DNA of 64,000 bases from JAQGMV01 sp963828715 (lineage in GTDB: Bacteria; Pseudomonadota; Gammaproteobacteria; Burkholderiales; SG8-41): assembly GCA_963828715.1 (NCBI GenBank), contig CAWHFX010000019.1, positions 186,001 through 250,000 on the forward strand. Reading direction: 5' to 3'. The position numbers were made by a program, and so were the translations under genes. Of this stretch, positions 9,399 through 18,008 are shown piece by piece. The first letter of the stretch is position 1. Every line of letters starts with the position of its first letter. Under the pieces are notes generated by a model that saw only the letters and a list, made by a program, of their open reading frames with translations, did no database searches and was not told the origin of the DNA.

Positions 9399-9665
9399 AT
9401 GCGCAAATTGCGACGCCTACCCTGGCGAATTCCGAAACAACATCACGCCCAACCAGCGCCTGAAGCACATGAGAACGCCCCCCGTATAGACGAGGAACGT
9501 GAAGCGCGCCGGGAGCGCGAAAGGGAGCTGCAGAATTCACAGCCCGTGGCGTTCGCCGGCGGCCGTTATGTATACGGTTGCAAGCCGTCGCTGCCCCGAG
9601 CGAATACCGAGATTCGGCGTAAGACGCGCCATCGCCTGATCGGACCCTTCGCGCCGGTTTCCTGA
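9399..9665 (+). CDS. Possible small basic protein, unrecognised
   Basis: An 88-residue frame starting MRKLRRLPWRIPKQHH, preceded by a GAGAG ribosome-site-like stretch. It is highly charged, with an acidic/arginine run (EEREARRERERE), no signal peptide and no membrane segment. I do not recognise a family, and its composition could be chance in GC-rich DNA. It lies downstream of the terminator at 9235. Low confidence that it is expressed. Confidence 0.25.
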   Translation: MRKLRRLPWRIPKQHHAQPAPEAHENAPRIDEEREARRERERELQNSQPVAFAGGRYVYGCKPSLPRANTEIRRKTRHRLIGPFAPVS

Positions 9666-9963
9666 CCGGCAGGTTCTGCCGGGCACTGCTGCACTCTGCA
9701 CGCGCTGCCGAGCACTGTGCATTCGCGCTGCCCGCGTCTAAATCCCCTGTTCTGCGCACGTCTCACCCGGCGTGCGCGTCACGTTCCGGCCGTTCACGCG
9801 CCCGCGCGGCAAAGAGCCGGGTTGCGTCCGCGCGCCTGCTCGAGCACAGGTCCACTTCTGTTTTCATGACGAACGCGTCACGGCACGCGCGTTGCAGGAA
9901 GGCCCGCATTGACGCGGAGGCCGGGCATCACGCCCGGAAGCGTCAGAGAGAAAGGAGATGACC
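9666..9963. other. Intergenic region upstream of DUF1328 genes
   Basis: About 300 bases with no gene I can support. A short inverted repeat (GGCCGGGCATCACGCCCGG, near 9920) precedes a strong ribosome site (AAAGGAGATG) for the first DUF1328 gene. Regulatory elements for the stress-peptide cluster that follows are likely here, but none is identifiable. Confidence 0.4.
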
Positions 9964-10131
9964 ATGCTTTACTACGCTGCGCTGTTCTTCGTGATCGCGC
10001 TCGTGGCCGCCTTGTTCGGATTTGGCGGCATTGCGGCGGGAGCTGCGGGGATCGCAAAAATCCTGTTCTTCGTATTCCTGGTGCTGTTTGTTGTTTCGCT
10101 CATCGCCGGCGCGATGAGAAGAGGACCCTGA
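9964..10131 (+). CDS. DUF1328 (YtjA-like) small membrane protein
   Basis: A 55-residue protein (MLYYAALFFVIALVAALFGF...) with two hydrophobic helices around a glycine/alanine-rich turn (GGIAAGAAGIAKILFF), the hallmark of the DUF1328/YtjA family. It is predicted to sit in the inner membrane. A strong AAAGGAG ribosome site precedes the ATG. Function is unknown; members are often stress-induced. It is followed after 28 bases by a paralogue, suggesting a tandem duplication. Confidence 0.9.
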   Translation: MLYYAALFFVIALVAALFGFGGIAAGAAGIAKILFFVFLVLFVVSLIAGAMRRGP

Positions 10132-10159
10132 GCACGCCCATCGTTGAAGGAGCTCGAAG

Positions 10160-10333
10160 ATGTTGAAGTGGGCGCTCATCTTCTTTCTCATCTCGCTCGT
10201 CGCCGGATTTTTCGGCTTCACCGGTATTGCAGCGGGCGCAGCCAGTATCGCGAAGATCCTGTTCTTCCTGTTCCTGTTCGTCGCTGCCGCACTCGTGGTG
10301 ATCGCCGTCATCGCGGGCAAGGCAATCTTTTAG
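10160..10333 (+). CDS. DUF1328 (YtjA-like) small membrane protein, tandem paralogue
   Basis: A 57-residue protein (MLKWALIFFLISLVAGFFGF...) with the family core GIAAGAASIAKILFF and two predicted membrane helices. It resembles the preceding gene across its length, so the pair probably arose by tandem duplication. The ribosome site is GAAGGAGC. It is likely co-transcribed with its neighbours. Confidence 0.9.
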   Translation: MLKWALIFFLISLVAGFFGFTGIAAGAASIAKILFFLFLFVAAALVVIAVIAGKAIF

Positions 10334-10370
10334 GGACAGTCAAGAGCTCGGGAAACGGAAAGGAGGCAAC

Positions 10371-10508
10371 ATGAAACGCATCGTGGCTTTGATTCTGCTC
10401 GCAATGACCCTCGCCGGTTGCAACACCATGTCGGGCATGGGGCGCGATATCGAACGCGGCGGCGAGAAGATTCAGGATCAGGCGCGCGAGACTCAACGTA
10501 ACATGTAA
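10371..10508 (+). CDS. Entericidin A/B-like lipoprotein
   Basis: A 45-residue lipoprotein. The signal peptide MKRIVALILLAMTLAGC ends in a lipobox (LAGC), followed by NTMSGMGRDIERGGEKIQDQ, the entericidin EcnA/B core (a toxin-antidote lipoprotein pair in enterobacteria). An AAGGAGG ribosome site lies six bases upstream. Here it is single and sits with two DUF1328 peptides, a common stress-gene grouping. Whether it has bacteriolytic activity is not known from sequence. Confidence 0.9.
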   Translation: MKRIVALILLAMTLAGCNTMSGMGRDIERGGEKIQDQARETQRNM

Positions 10509-10543
10509 GCGCGCACGGCTGCCCGTCGCGTCAGTCGAGGCGG

Positions 10544-10583
10544 AAAAAGAAGAGGGGAACCCACGGGTTCCCCTCTTCTTTTT
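10544..10583. terminator. Bidirectional intrinsic terminator
   Basis: A long near-perfect hairpin (AAGAGGGGAACC / GGTTCCCCTCTT) is flanked by A- and T-runs on both sides. It lies between the convergent entericidin and sspB genes and can serve both strands. Confidence 0.92.
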
Positions 10584-10619
10584 GCACGCGCGGTGTCGAT
10601 TCGGGCGCCGCTGCGCCGC

Positions 10620-11024
10620 CTACTTGACGATCTGCAGCTTCGGGCGGCTCGGAGCAGGCTCCGTCGGCTCTGCTGCGGGTGCCTCCTGTGCCGGAGCCTC
10701 TGCCGCGGGTGCAGGCTCGACGGGGAAGAAGAGCCCCTGCCCGTTTTCGCGCGCAAAAATACCGAGCACCGCGTCCACGGGGATCGAGCACTCCCGCGAG
10801 ACGCCATTGAAGCGTGCCGAGAACTGGACCGCGTCGTTACCGATCGTCAGGCGATGGGTCGCGTCGTAGCTCACGTTGAGCACGATCTCCCCGTTCTTCA
10901 CGTACTCCGTCGGCACGCGTGTGTTCGCGTCCACTTTCACTGAGAGGTAGGGCGTGAAGTTGCTGTCCGAACACCACTCATGAATGGCGCGGATCAGATA
11001 CGGTTTGGTCGATTTCTCGGGCAT
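10620..11024 (-). CDS. sspB: ClpXP protease specificity-enhancing factor SspB
   Basis: Adaptor that delivers ssrA-tagged proteins to ClpXP, 134 residues. The body starts STKPYLIRAIHEWCSDSNFT, the SspB opening, and contains PYLSVKVDANTRVP, YVKNGEIVLN and FNGVSRECSIPVDAVLGIFA, the ssrA-binding fold. A flexible Ala/Pro/Glu linker leads to a C-terminal RPKLQIVK, which matches the ClpX-docking XB motif (LRVVK type). It follows sspA by eight bases in the same operon. Confidence 0.97.
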   Translation of the reverse strand: MPEKSTKPYLIRAIHEWCSDSNFTPYLSVKVDANTRVPTEYVKNGEIVLNVSYDATHRLTIGNDAVQFSARFNGVSRECSIPVDAVLGIFARENGQGLFFPVEPAPAAEAPAQEAPAAEPTEPAPSRPKLQIVK

Positions 11025-11032
11025 GGCGGAAC

Positions 11033-11632
11033 CTATTTTCGCATCACTTTCTCGGACGCCGTAAGTGCATCGATAAAAGCGGGGCGGCTGAACAGCCGTT
11101 CAGCATACTTCGCGATGGGCACGGCCTGCTTCGGCAACTGGATGCCATAGTAATCCAGCCTCCACAAGAGCGGCGCAATCGCGACGTCGAGCATGGAAAA
11201 CTCGTCGCCCAGCATGTACTTCTGCTTGCTGAAGACCGGCGCGATCTGAGTAAGACTGTCGCGAATGATCGTGCGACCGCGCTCGGCCTGCTTCTGAGTG
11301 CCCTTCTCGATCGGCTCGATGTGGCTGAACATCTCCTGCTCGAACCGGAAAAGGAACAACCGTGCCCGCGCACGCATGACCGGATCGGCCGGCATGAGCT
11401 GCGGATGCGGGAAGCGATCGTCGATATATTCGTTGATGATGTTTGACTCGTACAGGATGAGGTCGCGTTCGACGAGAACCGGAACCTGGTTGTACGGGTT
11501 CATGACCGCCAGATCTTCGGGCTTGTTGAACAGATCGACATCGACGATCTGAAAGTCCATGCCCTTCTCGTAAAGCACGATCCGGCAGCGCTGGCTGAAG
11601 GGACACGTGGTCCCGGAATAGAGGGTCATCAT
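11033..11632 (-). CDS. sspA: Stringent starvation protein A (GST-like)
   Basis: Glutathione-S-transferase-fold regulator that binds RNA polymerase during starvation, 199 residues. The N-terminal thioredoxin-like domain has TLYSGTTCPFSQRCRIVLYE and NQVPVLVERDLILYESNII; the C-terminal helical domain follows (PMLDVAIAPLLWRL region reads MLDVAIAPLLWRLDYYG). SspA proteins lack GST activity. It lies between petC and sspB, the standard betaproteobacterial arrangement petABC-sspAB. Confidence 0.96.
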   Translation of the reverse strand: MMTLYSGTTCPFSQRCRIVLYEKGMDFQIVDVDLFNKPEDLAVMNPYNQVPVLVERDLILYESNIINEYIDDRFPHPQLMPADPVMRARARLFLFRFEQEMFSHIEPIEKGTQKQAERGRTIIRDSLTQIAPVFSKQKYMLGDEFSMLDVAIAPLLWRLDYYGIQLPKQAVPIAKYAERLFSRPAFIDALTASEKVMRK

Positions 11633-11651
11633 AGCGAGGCTCTTGCGGTAT

Positions 11652-12413
11652 TCAGTGCACGTCCTTCCAGTATTCCTTCTTCAGCGCATACGAGAGGGCG
11701 ATCAGGATGAAAATGACGATCATCGCGCCGAGGCCGATGGTGACGCGCTCGTGGCGCGCAGGCTCGCTCATGTACGTCATGTAGTTCACGAGATCGGCTA
11801 CGACCTGATCGTACTCGGCCGGCTTCAGGAGACCGGGCTTGTCCAGGACCAGCCTCTGCACCATGCGCATGTAGCCGGGTCCCTGCTCTTCCACTTCTTT
11901 CACGACCTGCTCGCCCTGCAGCTGCCAGAGCGCGTGCGGCATCGCGACGTTGACATACACGGTGTTGTTCCAGCCGGTCGGCCGCTTCGGGTCCCGATAG
12001 AACGAGCGCAGATAAGTGTAGAGCCAATCGGTGCCCGAGCCTGCCTCGGACGAGCGGGATCTCGCGACGACTGTCAGATCCGGCGGCGCGGTGCCGAACC
12101 ACTCCTTCGCCTCCAGCGGCGCCACTGCGGTCTTCATGAGGTCGCCGACCTTGACCCCGGTGAACACGAGATTGTCCCGAATCTGTTGCTCGCTCAAGCC
12201 GAGGTCCCGCAGCCGGTTGTAACGCATATAGCCGGCGCTGTGGCAGTTCAGACAATAGTTGACGAACGTGTGCGCGCCTCGCTGCAGCGAGGCCATGTCG
12301 TGCTCATCGATGGGCGCGCGATCGAGCTTGAGTCCTGCCTCCGACGCGAATGCAAGCAGGGGGATGAGTGCGATCGCCGCGACGAGAGCTCTCAAGGTCT
12401 TCATCGTCGTCAT
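11652..12413 (-). CDS. petC: Ubiquinol-cytochrome c reductase, cytochrome c1
   Basis: Haem c subunit of the bc1 complex, 253 residues, anchored in the inner membrane with its haem domain in the periplasm. It has a signal peptide (LRALVAAIALIPLLAFA), the haem site CLNCHSAGYMRYNRL, the axial Met region in NVAMPHALWQLQG, and a C-terminal transmembrane helix (GLGAMIVIFILIALSYALKK). It passes electrons from the Rieske protein to soluble cytochrome c. The start follows the petB stop by one base, so the operon is petA-petB-petC. Confidence 0.97.
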   Translation of the reverse strand: MTTMKTLRALVAAIALIPLLAFASEAGLKLDRAPIDEHDMASLQRGAHTFVNYCLNCHSAGYMRYNRLRDLGLSEQQIRDNLVFTGVKVGDLMKTAVAPLEAKEWFGTAPPDLTVVARSRSSEAGSGTDWLYTYLRSFYRDPKRPTGWNNTVYVNVAMPHALWQLQGEQVVKEVEEQGPGYMRMVQRLVLDKPGLLKPAEYDQVVADLVNYMTYMSEPARHERVTIGLGAMIVIFILIALSYALKKEYWKDVH

Positions 12414-12414
12414 C

Positions 12415-13833
12415 TCAGTGCGTGAGCCGCGTCGGCGTCGGTCGGGTGCGATCCATGCGCGTATACCACGGCATCAGCAGAAAGAACGCGAAATAGAGAA
12501 GCGTGCAGAGCTGCGAAAGTCGCGTACCGAGGTCGGTCACGGGCTGGGTACCGAAATACCCGAGAACCACGAACACGATGACGAACAGCGCGAGCGCGCT
12601 TTTATAGAGCCCGCCCCTGTAACGGATCGACTTCACCGGGCTCACGTCGAGCCAGGGCAGCAGGAAGAAAATGAGGACCGCCAGTCCCATCAGCGCGACG
12701 CCCCACACCTTCGCATCGATCGTGAACAGGCCGGCGAGCAGGATCACGGCGACGACCGGAGTCACCATCTTCGCCCTGGCGCTTGCGGCGCTGCGCCAGA
12801 TGAGGATCGTGTAGGCGACGACCGCGGCCGCCAGGACGTACGTGAACTGAGATGTGGTTGCACGAAGGATCGAGTAATACGGCGTGAAGTACCACACCGG
12901 CGCGATATGCGAGGGCGTCTTCAGCGGGTCGGCCGGAATGAAATTGTTGTACTCGAGGAAATAGCCGCCGAACTCCGGCATGAAGAACATGATGATCGCG
13001 AAAATCGCGAGAAACACCATCACCCCGAGCGTGTCCTTCACCGAGTAATACGGATGGAACGGAATGCCGTCGACCGGATGCCCGTCGGGTCCCAGGTTCG
13101 CCTTGATCTCGATGCCGTCCGGATTGTTCGATCCAACTTCATGTAACGCCATGATGTGCGCGGCGACGAGGCCGAGCAGCACGAGGGGAATCGCGATCAC
13201 GTGGAAAGAGAAGAAGCGGTTCAGGGTCGCGTCGGACACGACATAGTCACCGCGGATCCACAGCGCGAGTTCCGGTCCGATCAATGGCAGCGCATCGAAC
13301 AGGTTGACGATCACCTGCGCGCCCCAGTAGGACATCTGGCCCCACGGCAGCAGATAGCCGAAGAAGGCCTCGGCCATCAGCATGAGATAGATCAGCATGC
13401 CGACGATCCACAGGAGCTCGCGCGGACTGCGATAGGACCCGTAGAGAAGTCCGCGGAACATGTGCAGGTAGATGACGATGAAGAACGCGGACGCACCCGT
13501 GGAATGCATGTAGCGGATGATCCACCCGCCCGGCACGTCGCGCATGATGTATTCCACCGATGCGAACGCCTGTCCCGCATCAGGCTTGTAATGCATGACT
13601 AGAAAGATACCGGTCGCGATCTGGATGACCAGCACGAGGATCGCGAGCGAGCCGAAGTAGTACCAGAAATTGAAATTCTTCGGCGCGTAGTACTCGGATG
13701 CGTGCTCACGCCACAGGGTCAGAAGAGGAAAGCGCTGGTCGACCCAGGTGAGCAGCCCGTTCAGCGGTCCCGCACCGGTGACCGGCGGCTTGTTCTTGTG
13801 TGAGATCGGCGGTTTGGTGTGAGTCACGTCCAT
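12415..13833 (-). CDS. petB: Ubiquinol-cytochrome c reductase, cytochrome b
   Basis: Core membrane subunit of the bc1 complex, 472 residues, with about eight helices carrying haems bL and bH and both quinone sites. Recognisable features are the GIFLVMHYKPDAGQAFASV region, the helix-B and helix-D histidines (MHSTGASAFFIVIYLHMFRG and FSFHVIAIPLVLLGLVAAHI), and the PEWYFTP-type Qo motif, here PVWYFTPYYSILR. The length includes a normal C-terminal extension. It overlaps nothing and is coupled to petA and petC. Confidence 0.97.
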   Translation of the reverse strand: MDVTHTKPPISHKNKPPVTGAGPLNGLLTWVDQRFPLLTLWREHASEYYAPKNFNFWYYFGSLAILVLVIQIATGIFLVMHYKPDAGQAFASVEYIMRDVPGGWIIRYMHSTGASAFFIVIYLHMFRGLLYGSYRSPRELLWIVGMLIYLMLMAEAFFGYLLPWGQMSYWGAQVIVNLFDALPLIGPELALWIRGDYVVSDATLNRFFSFHVIAIPLVLLGLVAAHIMALHEVGSNNPDGIEIKANLGPDGHPVDGIPFHPYYSVKDTLGVMVFLAIFAIIMFFMPEFGGYFLEYNNFIPADPLKTPSHIAPVWYFTPYYSILRATTSQFTYVLAAAVVAYTILIWRSAASARAKMVTPVVAVILLAGLFTIDAKVWGVALMGLAVLIFFLLPWLDVSPVKSIRYRGGLYKSALALFVIVFVVLGYFGTQPVTDLGTRLSQLCTLLYFAFFLLMPWYTRMDRTRPTPTRLTH

Positions 13834-13838
13834 TCGAC

Positions 13839-14432
13839 TCAGGCTCCCTTGCTGTCTTCGCCGATGACGAGTTTCGTGTCGGCCAGAAACTTGTACGGGG
13901 GCACCGTCAGGTTGTCCGGCGCGGGCTTGTTCCTGTAGACCCGGCCCGCGAGATCGAACAGCGATCCGTGGCAGGGGCAGTAAAAGCCACCGCGCCAGTC
14001 GGCCTCGAAAGCCTCGGGTTGTGCAGCGAAACGGTCTACCGGCGAGCAGCCCAGATGGGTGCAGATGCCGACGACGACGAGATATTCCGGCTTGAGGGAA
14101 CGGAATTCATTCTTGGCGTAGTCGGGCTGCTGGCTGCGCTTGCTTTCCGGGTCGGCGACGCGCGGGTCGTCCTCTTTGACCGCGTTGAGCATTTCGGGCG
14201 TCCGGCGGACGATCCACACCGGCTTGCCGCGCCATTCCACCGTCATTTTCTGACCCGGGGCGAGCTGGCTGATATCGGCCTCCACGGGAGCGCCGGCCGC
14301 TTTGGCACGCTCGGAGGGCAGCATGCTTGCGACGAACGGAACGGCGGCAGTAGCCGCCGCGACACCGCTCGCAACTGTCGTGGCCGTCAGGAGAAAGCGG
14401 CGCTTTCCCTCATCGAGCTCGTGGTCGGACAT
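13839..14432 (-). CDS. petA: Ubiquinol-cytochrome c reductase, Rieske iron-sulfur subunit
   Basis: 2Fe-2S subunit of the bc1 complex, 197 residues. The N-terminus has KRRFLLTATTVASGVAAATA, a Tat-type signal/anchor (K-R-R-F with a hydrophobic stretch), and the tat genes lie 3 kb away. The cluster ligands are in CTHLGCSP and CPCHGS. It transfers electrons from ubiquinol to cytochrome c1. It is the first gene of petABC and has a plausible promoter just upstream. Confidence 0.97.
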   Translation of the reverse strand: MSDHELDEGKRRFLLTATTVASGVAAATAAVPFVASMLPSERAKAAGAPVEADISQLAPGQKMTVEWRGKPVWIVRRTPEMLNAVKEDDPRVADPESKRSQQPDYAKNEFRSLKPEYLVVVGICTHLGCSPVDRFAAQPEAFEADWRGGFYCPCHGSLFDLAGRVYRNKPAPDNLTVPPYKFLADTKLVIGEDSKGA

Positions 14433-14465
14433 GAATTCACCCGTATTGCGGAAGAAAAAGGCCGC

Positions 14466-14495
14466 ATTTTACACAACCAAGCAGCCAGAAGTTAA
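14466..14495 (-). promoter_or_regulatory. Probable sigma-70 promoter of petABC
   Basis: On the minus strand TTAACT (14490-14495), an 18-base spacer and TAAAAT (14466-14471), preceded by TGTG, lie about 35 bases upstream of the petA start at 14432. Confidence 0.55.
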
Positions 14496-14586
14496 GCAAA
14501 CCATGAAAATTGTTCTGCTAATCAGAGGTTTGCGCTCACGGAATGCAAGCCCGTTAGGGCCGGCTAGCGGCACCTTTCCGCCAATG

Positions 14587-15333
14587 TCAGACCGGATTCG
14601 AAACGTCGATGAACTGGTGCGAGATCCCGAAGCGATCAGCAAGATGAGCGCCCAGTGCCTGCACTCCGTAGCGCTCCGTCGCGTGATGCCCGGCTGAGAC
14701 GAACGCGACGCCGCTTTCGCGCGCGAGATGCACGGTCTGCTCGGAAACTTCACCGCTGATGAAAACATCCACACCCAGACGCACGGCGTCCTCGAGGTAA
14801 CCCTGCGCCGCCCCCGTGCACCAGGCGACGCGCTGCACCGGCCGCGCCGGATCGCCTATGACAAGCGGGTTACGCGACAGGCGTTCACCGATCCGTTGCA
14901 CGAGGGCATCCAGGCGCAGGACCCCCGCAGCCTCGCCGTGAAAACCGAGATCCTGATCTCCGAACCGTCCAGCGACGGAGAAATCGAGCACGCGCGCGAG
15001 CGCGATGTTGTTGCCGACCTCCGGATGAGCATCGAGCGGCAGGTGGTATGCAAACAGACTGATGTCATGCGTCATGAGCAGCGCGATACGTCGCCGCCGG
15101 ACTCCGGTTATGCGTGCGTCTTCGCCACGCCAGAAATAGCCATGATGAACCAGCATGGCGTCAGCACCGGCGGCAATTGCCTGTTCGATCAACTCGAGCG
15201 AAGCGGTCACGCCCGTGACGAGCGCGTTCACGGTCGCGCGGCCTTCCACCTGCAAGCCGTTTGGGCAATAATCGCGAAACCTTCCCGTGTCCAGATACTG
15301 GTCGAGGTAGGTTTCGAGCTCTGCTCGACGCAT
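14587..15333 (-). CDS. Nif3-like dinuclear metal-centre protein
   Basis: Hexameric NIF3/DUF34 family protein, 248 residues, with a di-metal site of uncertain cellular role (GTP cyclohydrolase-like or metal-insertion roles have been proposed for the family). Metal-binding motifs are MLVHHGYFW in the N-terminal half and VFISGEVSEQTVH plus SAGHHATERYG near the C-terminus. YCPNGLQVEG near the start is a family signature. It is divergent from the htrA gene and downstream of petA on the same strand. Confidence 0.95.
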   Translation of the reverse strand: MRRAELETYLDQYLDTGRFRDYCPNGLQVEGRATVNALVTGVTASLELIEQAIAAGADAMLVHHGYFWRGEDARITGVRRRRIALLMTHDISLFAYHLPLDAHPEVGNNIALARVLDFSVAGRFGDQDLGFHGEAAGVLRLDALVQRIGERLSRNPLVIGDPARPVQRVAWCTGAAQGYLEDAVRLGVDVFISGEVSEQTVHLARESGVAFVSAGHHATERYGVQALGAHLADRFGISHQFIDVSNPV

Positions 15334-15383
15334 CAGTCACTCACGCTGCCAAAGAAACATTCTATCTCCCGGGGCCACGCGCA

Positions 15384-16535
15384 ATGATCCGCCGGCTGTG
15401 GCTCGTGTTCTGTCAGACCGCGACCATTTGCATCGCAGTGTTGTTCGTCGTCTCTACATTGAGACCGGACCTGCTCGCCGGCAGTTCGCGTGAGGGCGTC
15501 GTCACGATCCGCGAAGCGCCCGCGCAGAGCGAAATTCACAAGATTGCGTCGTTCAGCGATGCCGCGAACCGCGCGATGCCCGCAGTGGTGAATGTCTACA
15601 CGAGCAAAGAGACGAAGGTGCCCCGACATCCGTTCATGGACGATCCGGTGTTTCGCCATTTTTTCGGAGAATCGTTCGAAACCCAGACGCGGAAGAGCAC
15701 CAACCTCGGATCCGGCGTCATCGTGAGCGAGCAGGGTTACATCCTCACGAACAGCCATGTCGTCGAGGCCGCCGACGAGATCGAAGTCGCGCTTGCGGAT
15801 ACCCGACGCGCAAAAGCACAGGTCGTGGGGACCGATCCGGAAACCGATCTCGCCGTGCTGAAAATCGATTTGCCGAAGCTGCCCTCGATTCTGTTCGGAC
15901 AATCCGACCAGGTGCACGTCGGCGATGTGGTGCTCGCGATCGGCAACCCCTTCGGTGTCGGGCAAACGGTCACGTTCGGCATCGTCAGCGCGCTCGGGCG
16001 CAATCACCTCGGCATCAACACGTTCGAAAACTTCATCCAGACCGATGCCGCGATAAACCCCGGAAATTCCGGCGGCGCGCTGGTGGACGCGAGCGGCAGT
16101 CTCATCGGTATCAACACCGCGATCTACTCCCGCACGCCCGGTGGCGCCTCGCTCGGTATCGGCTTCGCAATTCCCGCAGGCACGGCGCGTCAGGTGCTCG
16201 AGCAGATCATGCAGACGGGCCAGGTCACCCGCGGCTGGATCGGTGTCGGGGTGCAGGACATGACGAGGGAGCTGTCGGAATCGTTCCGGCTGCCGGAAAT
16301 CCGGGGCGCGCTCATCACGGAAGTCGTCCGTGGTACACCTGCCGAAAAGGCCGGGATACGGCTGGGAGACATTCTGGTCGGCGTCGAAGGGCAGCCCGTC
16401 ACGGACTCGGCGAGCATGCTGAACCTCGTGTCCGCGCTGAACCCGGGTAAGCAGGCAACGATCCGGCTCGTGCGCAGCAATCAGGAAACGGACGTCAGGG
16501 TCATTGTCGGCCGCCGGCCGCTTCAGCAGCGCTGA
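15384..16535 (+). CDS. HtrA/DegS-type serine protease with PDZ domain
   Basis: Periplasmic envelope-stress protease anchored by one N-terminal helix (LVFCQTATICIAVLFVVSTL), 383 residues. The catalytic triad is visible as His in ILTNSHVVEAA, Asp in ETDLAVLKID and Ser in INPGNSGGALVD. A single PDZ domain occupies the last third (GALITEVVRGTPAEKAGIRL, GDILVGVEGQPV). One PDZ and an uncleaved anchor match DegS/AlgW, which cleaves anti-sigma factors, better than DegP. I chose the ATG at 15384; the frame is open further upstream but that part overlaps nif3 on the other strand. Confidence 0.94.
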   Translation: MIRRLWLVFCQTATICIAVLFVVSTLRPDLLAGSSREGVVTIREAPAQSEIHKIASFSDAANRAMPAVVNVYTSKETKVPRHPFMDDPVFRHFFGESFETQTRKSTNLGSGVIVSEQGYILTNSHVVEAADEIEVALADTRRAKAQVVGTDPETDLAVLKIDLPKLPSILFGQSDQVHVGDVVLAIGNPFGVGQTVTFGIVSALGRNHLGINTFENFIQTDAAINPGNSGGALVDASGSLIGINTAIYSRTPGGASLGIGFAIPAGTARQVLEQIMQTGQVTRGWIGVGVQDMTRELSESFRLPEIRGALITEVVRGTPAEKAGIRLGDILVGVEGQPVTDSASMLNLVSALNPGKQATIRLVRSNQETDVRVIVGRRPLQQR

Positions 16536-16556
16536 ACGGGCCGTCGGAATTACCAG

Positions 16557-16640
16557 CCGACACGCGACGGAAGGAAAGGAGGTTACGGAGGGCAACCATC
16601 GGTTTCCCTCTGTTGCGTAAAGCGGCGAGCGCCGCTCACT
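16557..16640 (-). repeat. Dispersed intergenic repeat, family A, copy 2
   Basis: Reverse-complement copy of the element at 2325-2425. The shared core on the minus strand includes AACAGAGGGAAACC, CCTCCGTAACCTCCTTTCC and GTCGCGTGTCGG, with the GCGGCGCTCGCCG arm next to the tatC stop codon. By eye the core differs at roughly one position in five. It separates the convergent htrA and tatC genes. Confidence 0.65.
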
Positions 16641-17428
16641 TTCGCTCGACGTCGACGCGGTCCAGATCCCCGTCCATCTGCGCGTCGGTTGGCGCCAGGT
16701 ATGTGCCAGTCTCCTCGACCGGCTTCTTGAAGTAACGCGCGGCGAATAGCCCGAGCTCGTACAGCACGCACATCGGCAGCGCGAGCAGCAGTTGCGAAAC
16801 GACGTCGGGCGGTGTCACCACGGCCGCGATCACGAACGCGCCGACGACGAAGTAAGGCCGGGCATGCTTGAGCTGCTCCAATGACACGATCCCCATGCGC
16901 ACGAGCAGGATCACGACCACGGGAACTTCGAAGGTCACGCCGAACGCCAAAAACATCGTCAGGACGAAATTCAGGGTACTGCTCGATATCCGGCGCCACC
17001 GCGATGCTCGCCGGCGCGACGCGGGCGACGAAGCTGAAGACCACCCCGAAAACGAGGAAGTAGCAGAACGCGACACCCATCAGGAACAGAACGGTACTCG
17101 CGATCACGAGCGGCAGCACGAGCTTCTTTTCGTGGGAGTACAGGCCCGGCGCCACGAATGCCCATGCCTGATAAAGGACGTACGGCAGCACGATCAGGAA
17201 CGCGATCATCGCGGCCACTTTCACCGGGATCAGAAACGGCGTGATCACACCGGTCGCGATCATCTTCGAGCCTTGAGGCAACGAGTGCACGAGCGGATAC
17301 GCCAGCACGTCGTAGAGATCGGAGGCCCACGGAAACAGGCACAGAAAAACGAGGCCGATCGCGATCAGCGAGTGCAGCAACCGGTCGCGCAACTCCATCA
17401 GGTGCGAAATGAAGGTGTCTTCGCTCAT
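16636..17428 (-). CDS. tatC: Twin-arginine translocase subunit TatC (one apparent frameshift)
   Basis: Six-helix receptor subunit of the Tat translocase in the inner membrane. It starts at 17428 (MSEDTFISHLMELRDRLLHS, the TatC opening with the conserved HLxELRxRL box) and continues through YQAWAFVAPGLYSHEKK. After PDIEQY the frame changes to LNFVLTMFLAFGVTFEVPVV, which carries the conserved FGxxFExPV motif. Removing one base of the run at 16974-16976 restores 263 residues. The last gene of tatABC; the shift is probably a sequence error. Confidence 0.93.
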
Positions 17429-17440
17429 GTGCTCGCGAAG

Positions 17441-17911
17441 CTAGACCGGTTTGTCAGCGGCGACGGTCGAACTGCCGAGATCGAGCTTCATCTGCGCGCT
17501 CGCCTCCGCCGGCGTGAGCTCTCCGGGCACCGTCTGGGCGGGCGCAGGCGCAGTGCTCGGCTGGGCTGCCGGCAGCGTCTCAACGGGAGCGACGGGCGGC
17601 GTCAGCGCCGGGTCGGCGATGGGATTGGCCTCCTGCGCGAGTTTCTGAAATCCGGATTCAGCCGCGGCGACTTCGCTCTTCACGGACTTTTCGAATGACT
17701 GCGCGGCGTCCTGTATCGTGTTCTGGAGCTTTCTCAACTCCTCCAGTTCCATCTCGCGGCTGATGTCGGCCTTGACGTCGTTCACGTAGCGCTGCATGCG
17801 GCCGAACAGATGGCCGAGCGTGCGCGCGACCTTGGGCAGCCGCTCGGGCCCGATGACGATCAGCGCCACGACGGCGATGACCAGCATCTCGGAGAAGCCG
17901 ATGTCGAACAT
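17441..17911 (-). CDS. tatB: Twin-arginine translocase subunit TatB
   Basis: Single-span membrane protein that forms the substrate receptor with TatC, 156 residues. It has the TatB start MFDIGFSEMLVIAVVALIVIGPERLPKVA (short helix, GPERLP hinge) followed by an amphipathic helix and an acidic, proline-rich cytosolic tail with QTVPGE-type low-complexity sequence. It lies between tatA and tatC. Confidence 0.97.
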   Translation of the reverse strand: MFDIGFSEMLVIAVVALIVIGPERLPKVARTLGHLFGRMQRYVNDVKADISREMELEELRKLQNTIQDAAQSFEKSVKSEVAAAESGFQKLAQEANPIADPALTPPVAPVETLPAAQPSTAPAPAQTVPGELTPAEASAQMKLDLGSSTVAADKPV

Positions 17912-18008
17912 TTCAGGGAGGCGGAAGTGAGAGGCGGAGGGCGCTACGAACTGCGAAAGCGGAAGGCGCCGGGTGAGGTCTTGCGTCTCTCGCCTCGCGC
18001 CCGAGGCC

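Noticed and set aside
9088..9759. 223-codon minus-strand frame and several shorter frames
   Set aside because: No family resemblance, basic/Cys-rich chance composition, and overlap with the terminator at 9235.
16970..16980. Programmed frameshifting in tatC, hisD, murA and others
   Set aside because: The sites share no slippery sequence or downstream structure and affect many unrelated housekeeping genes.
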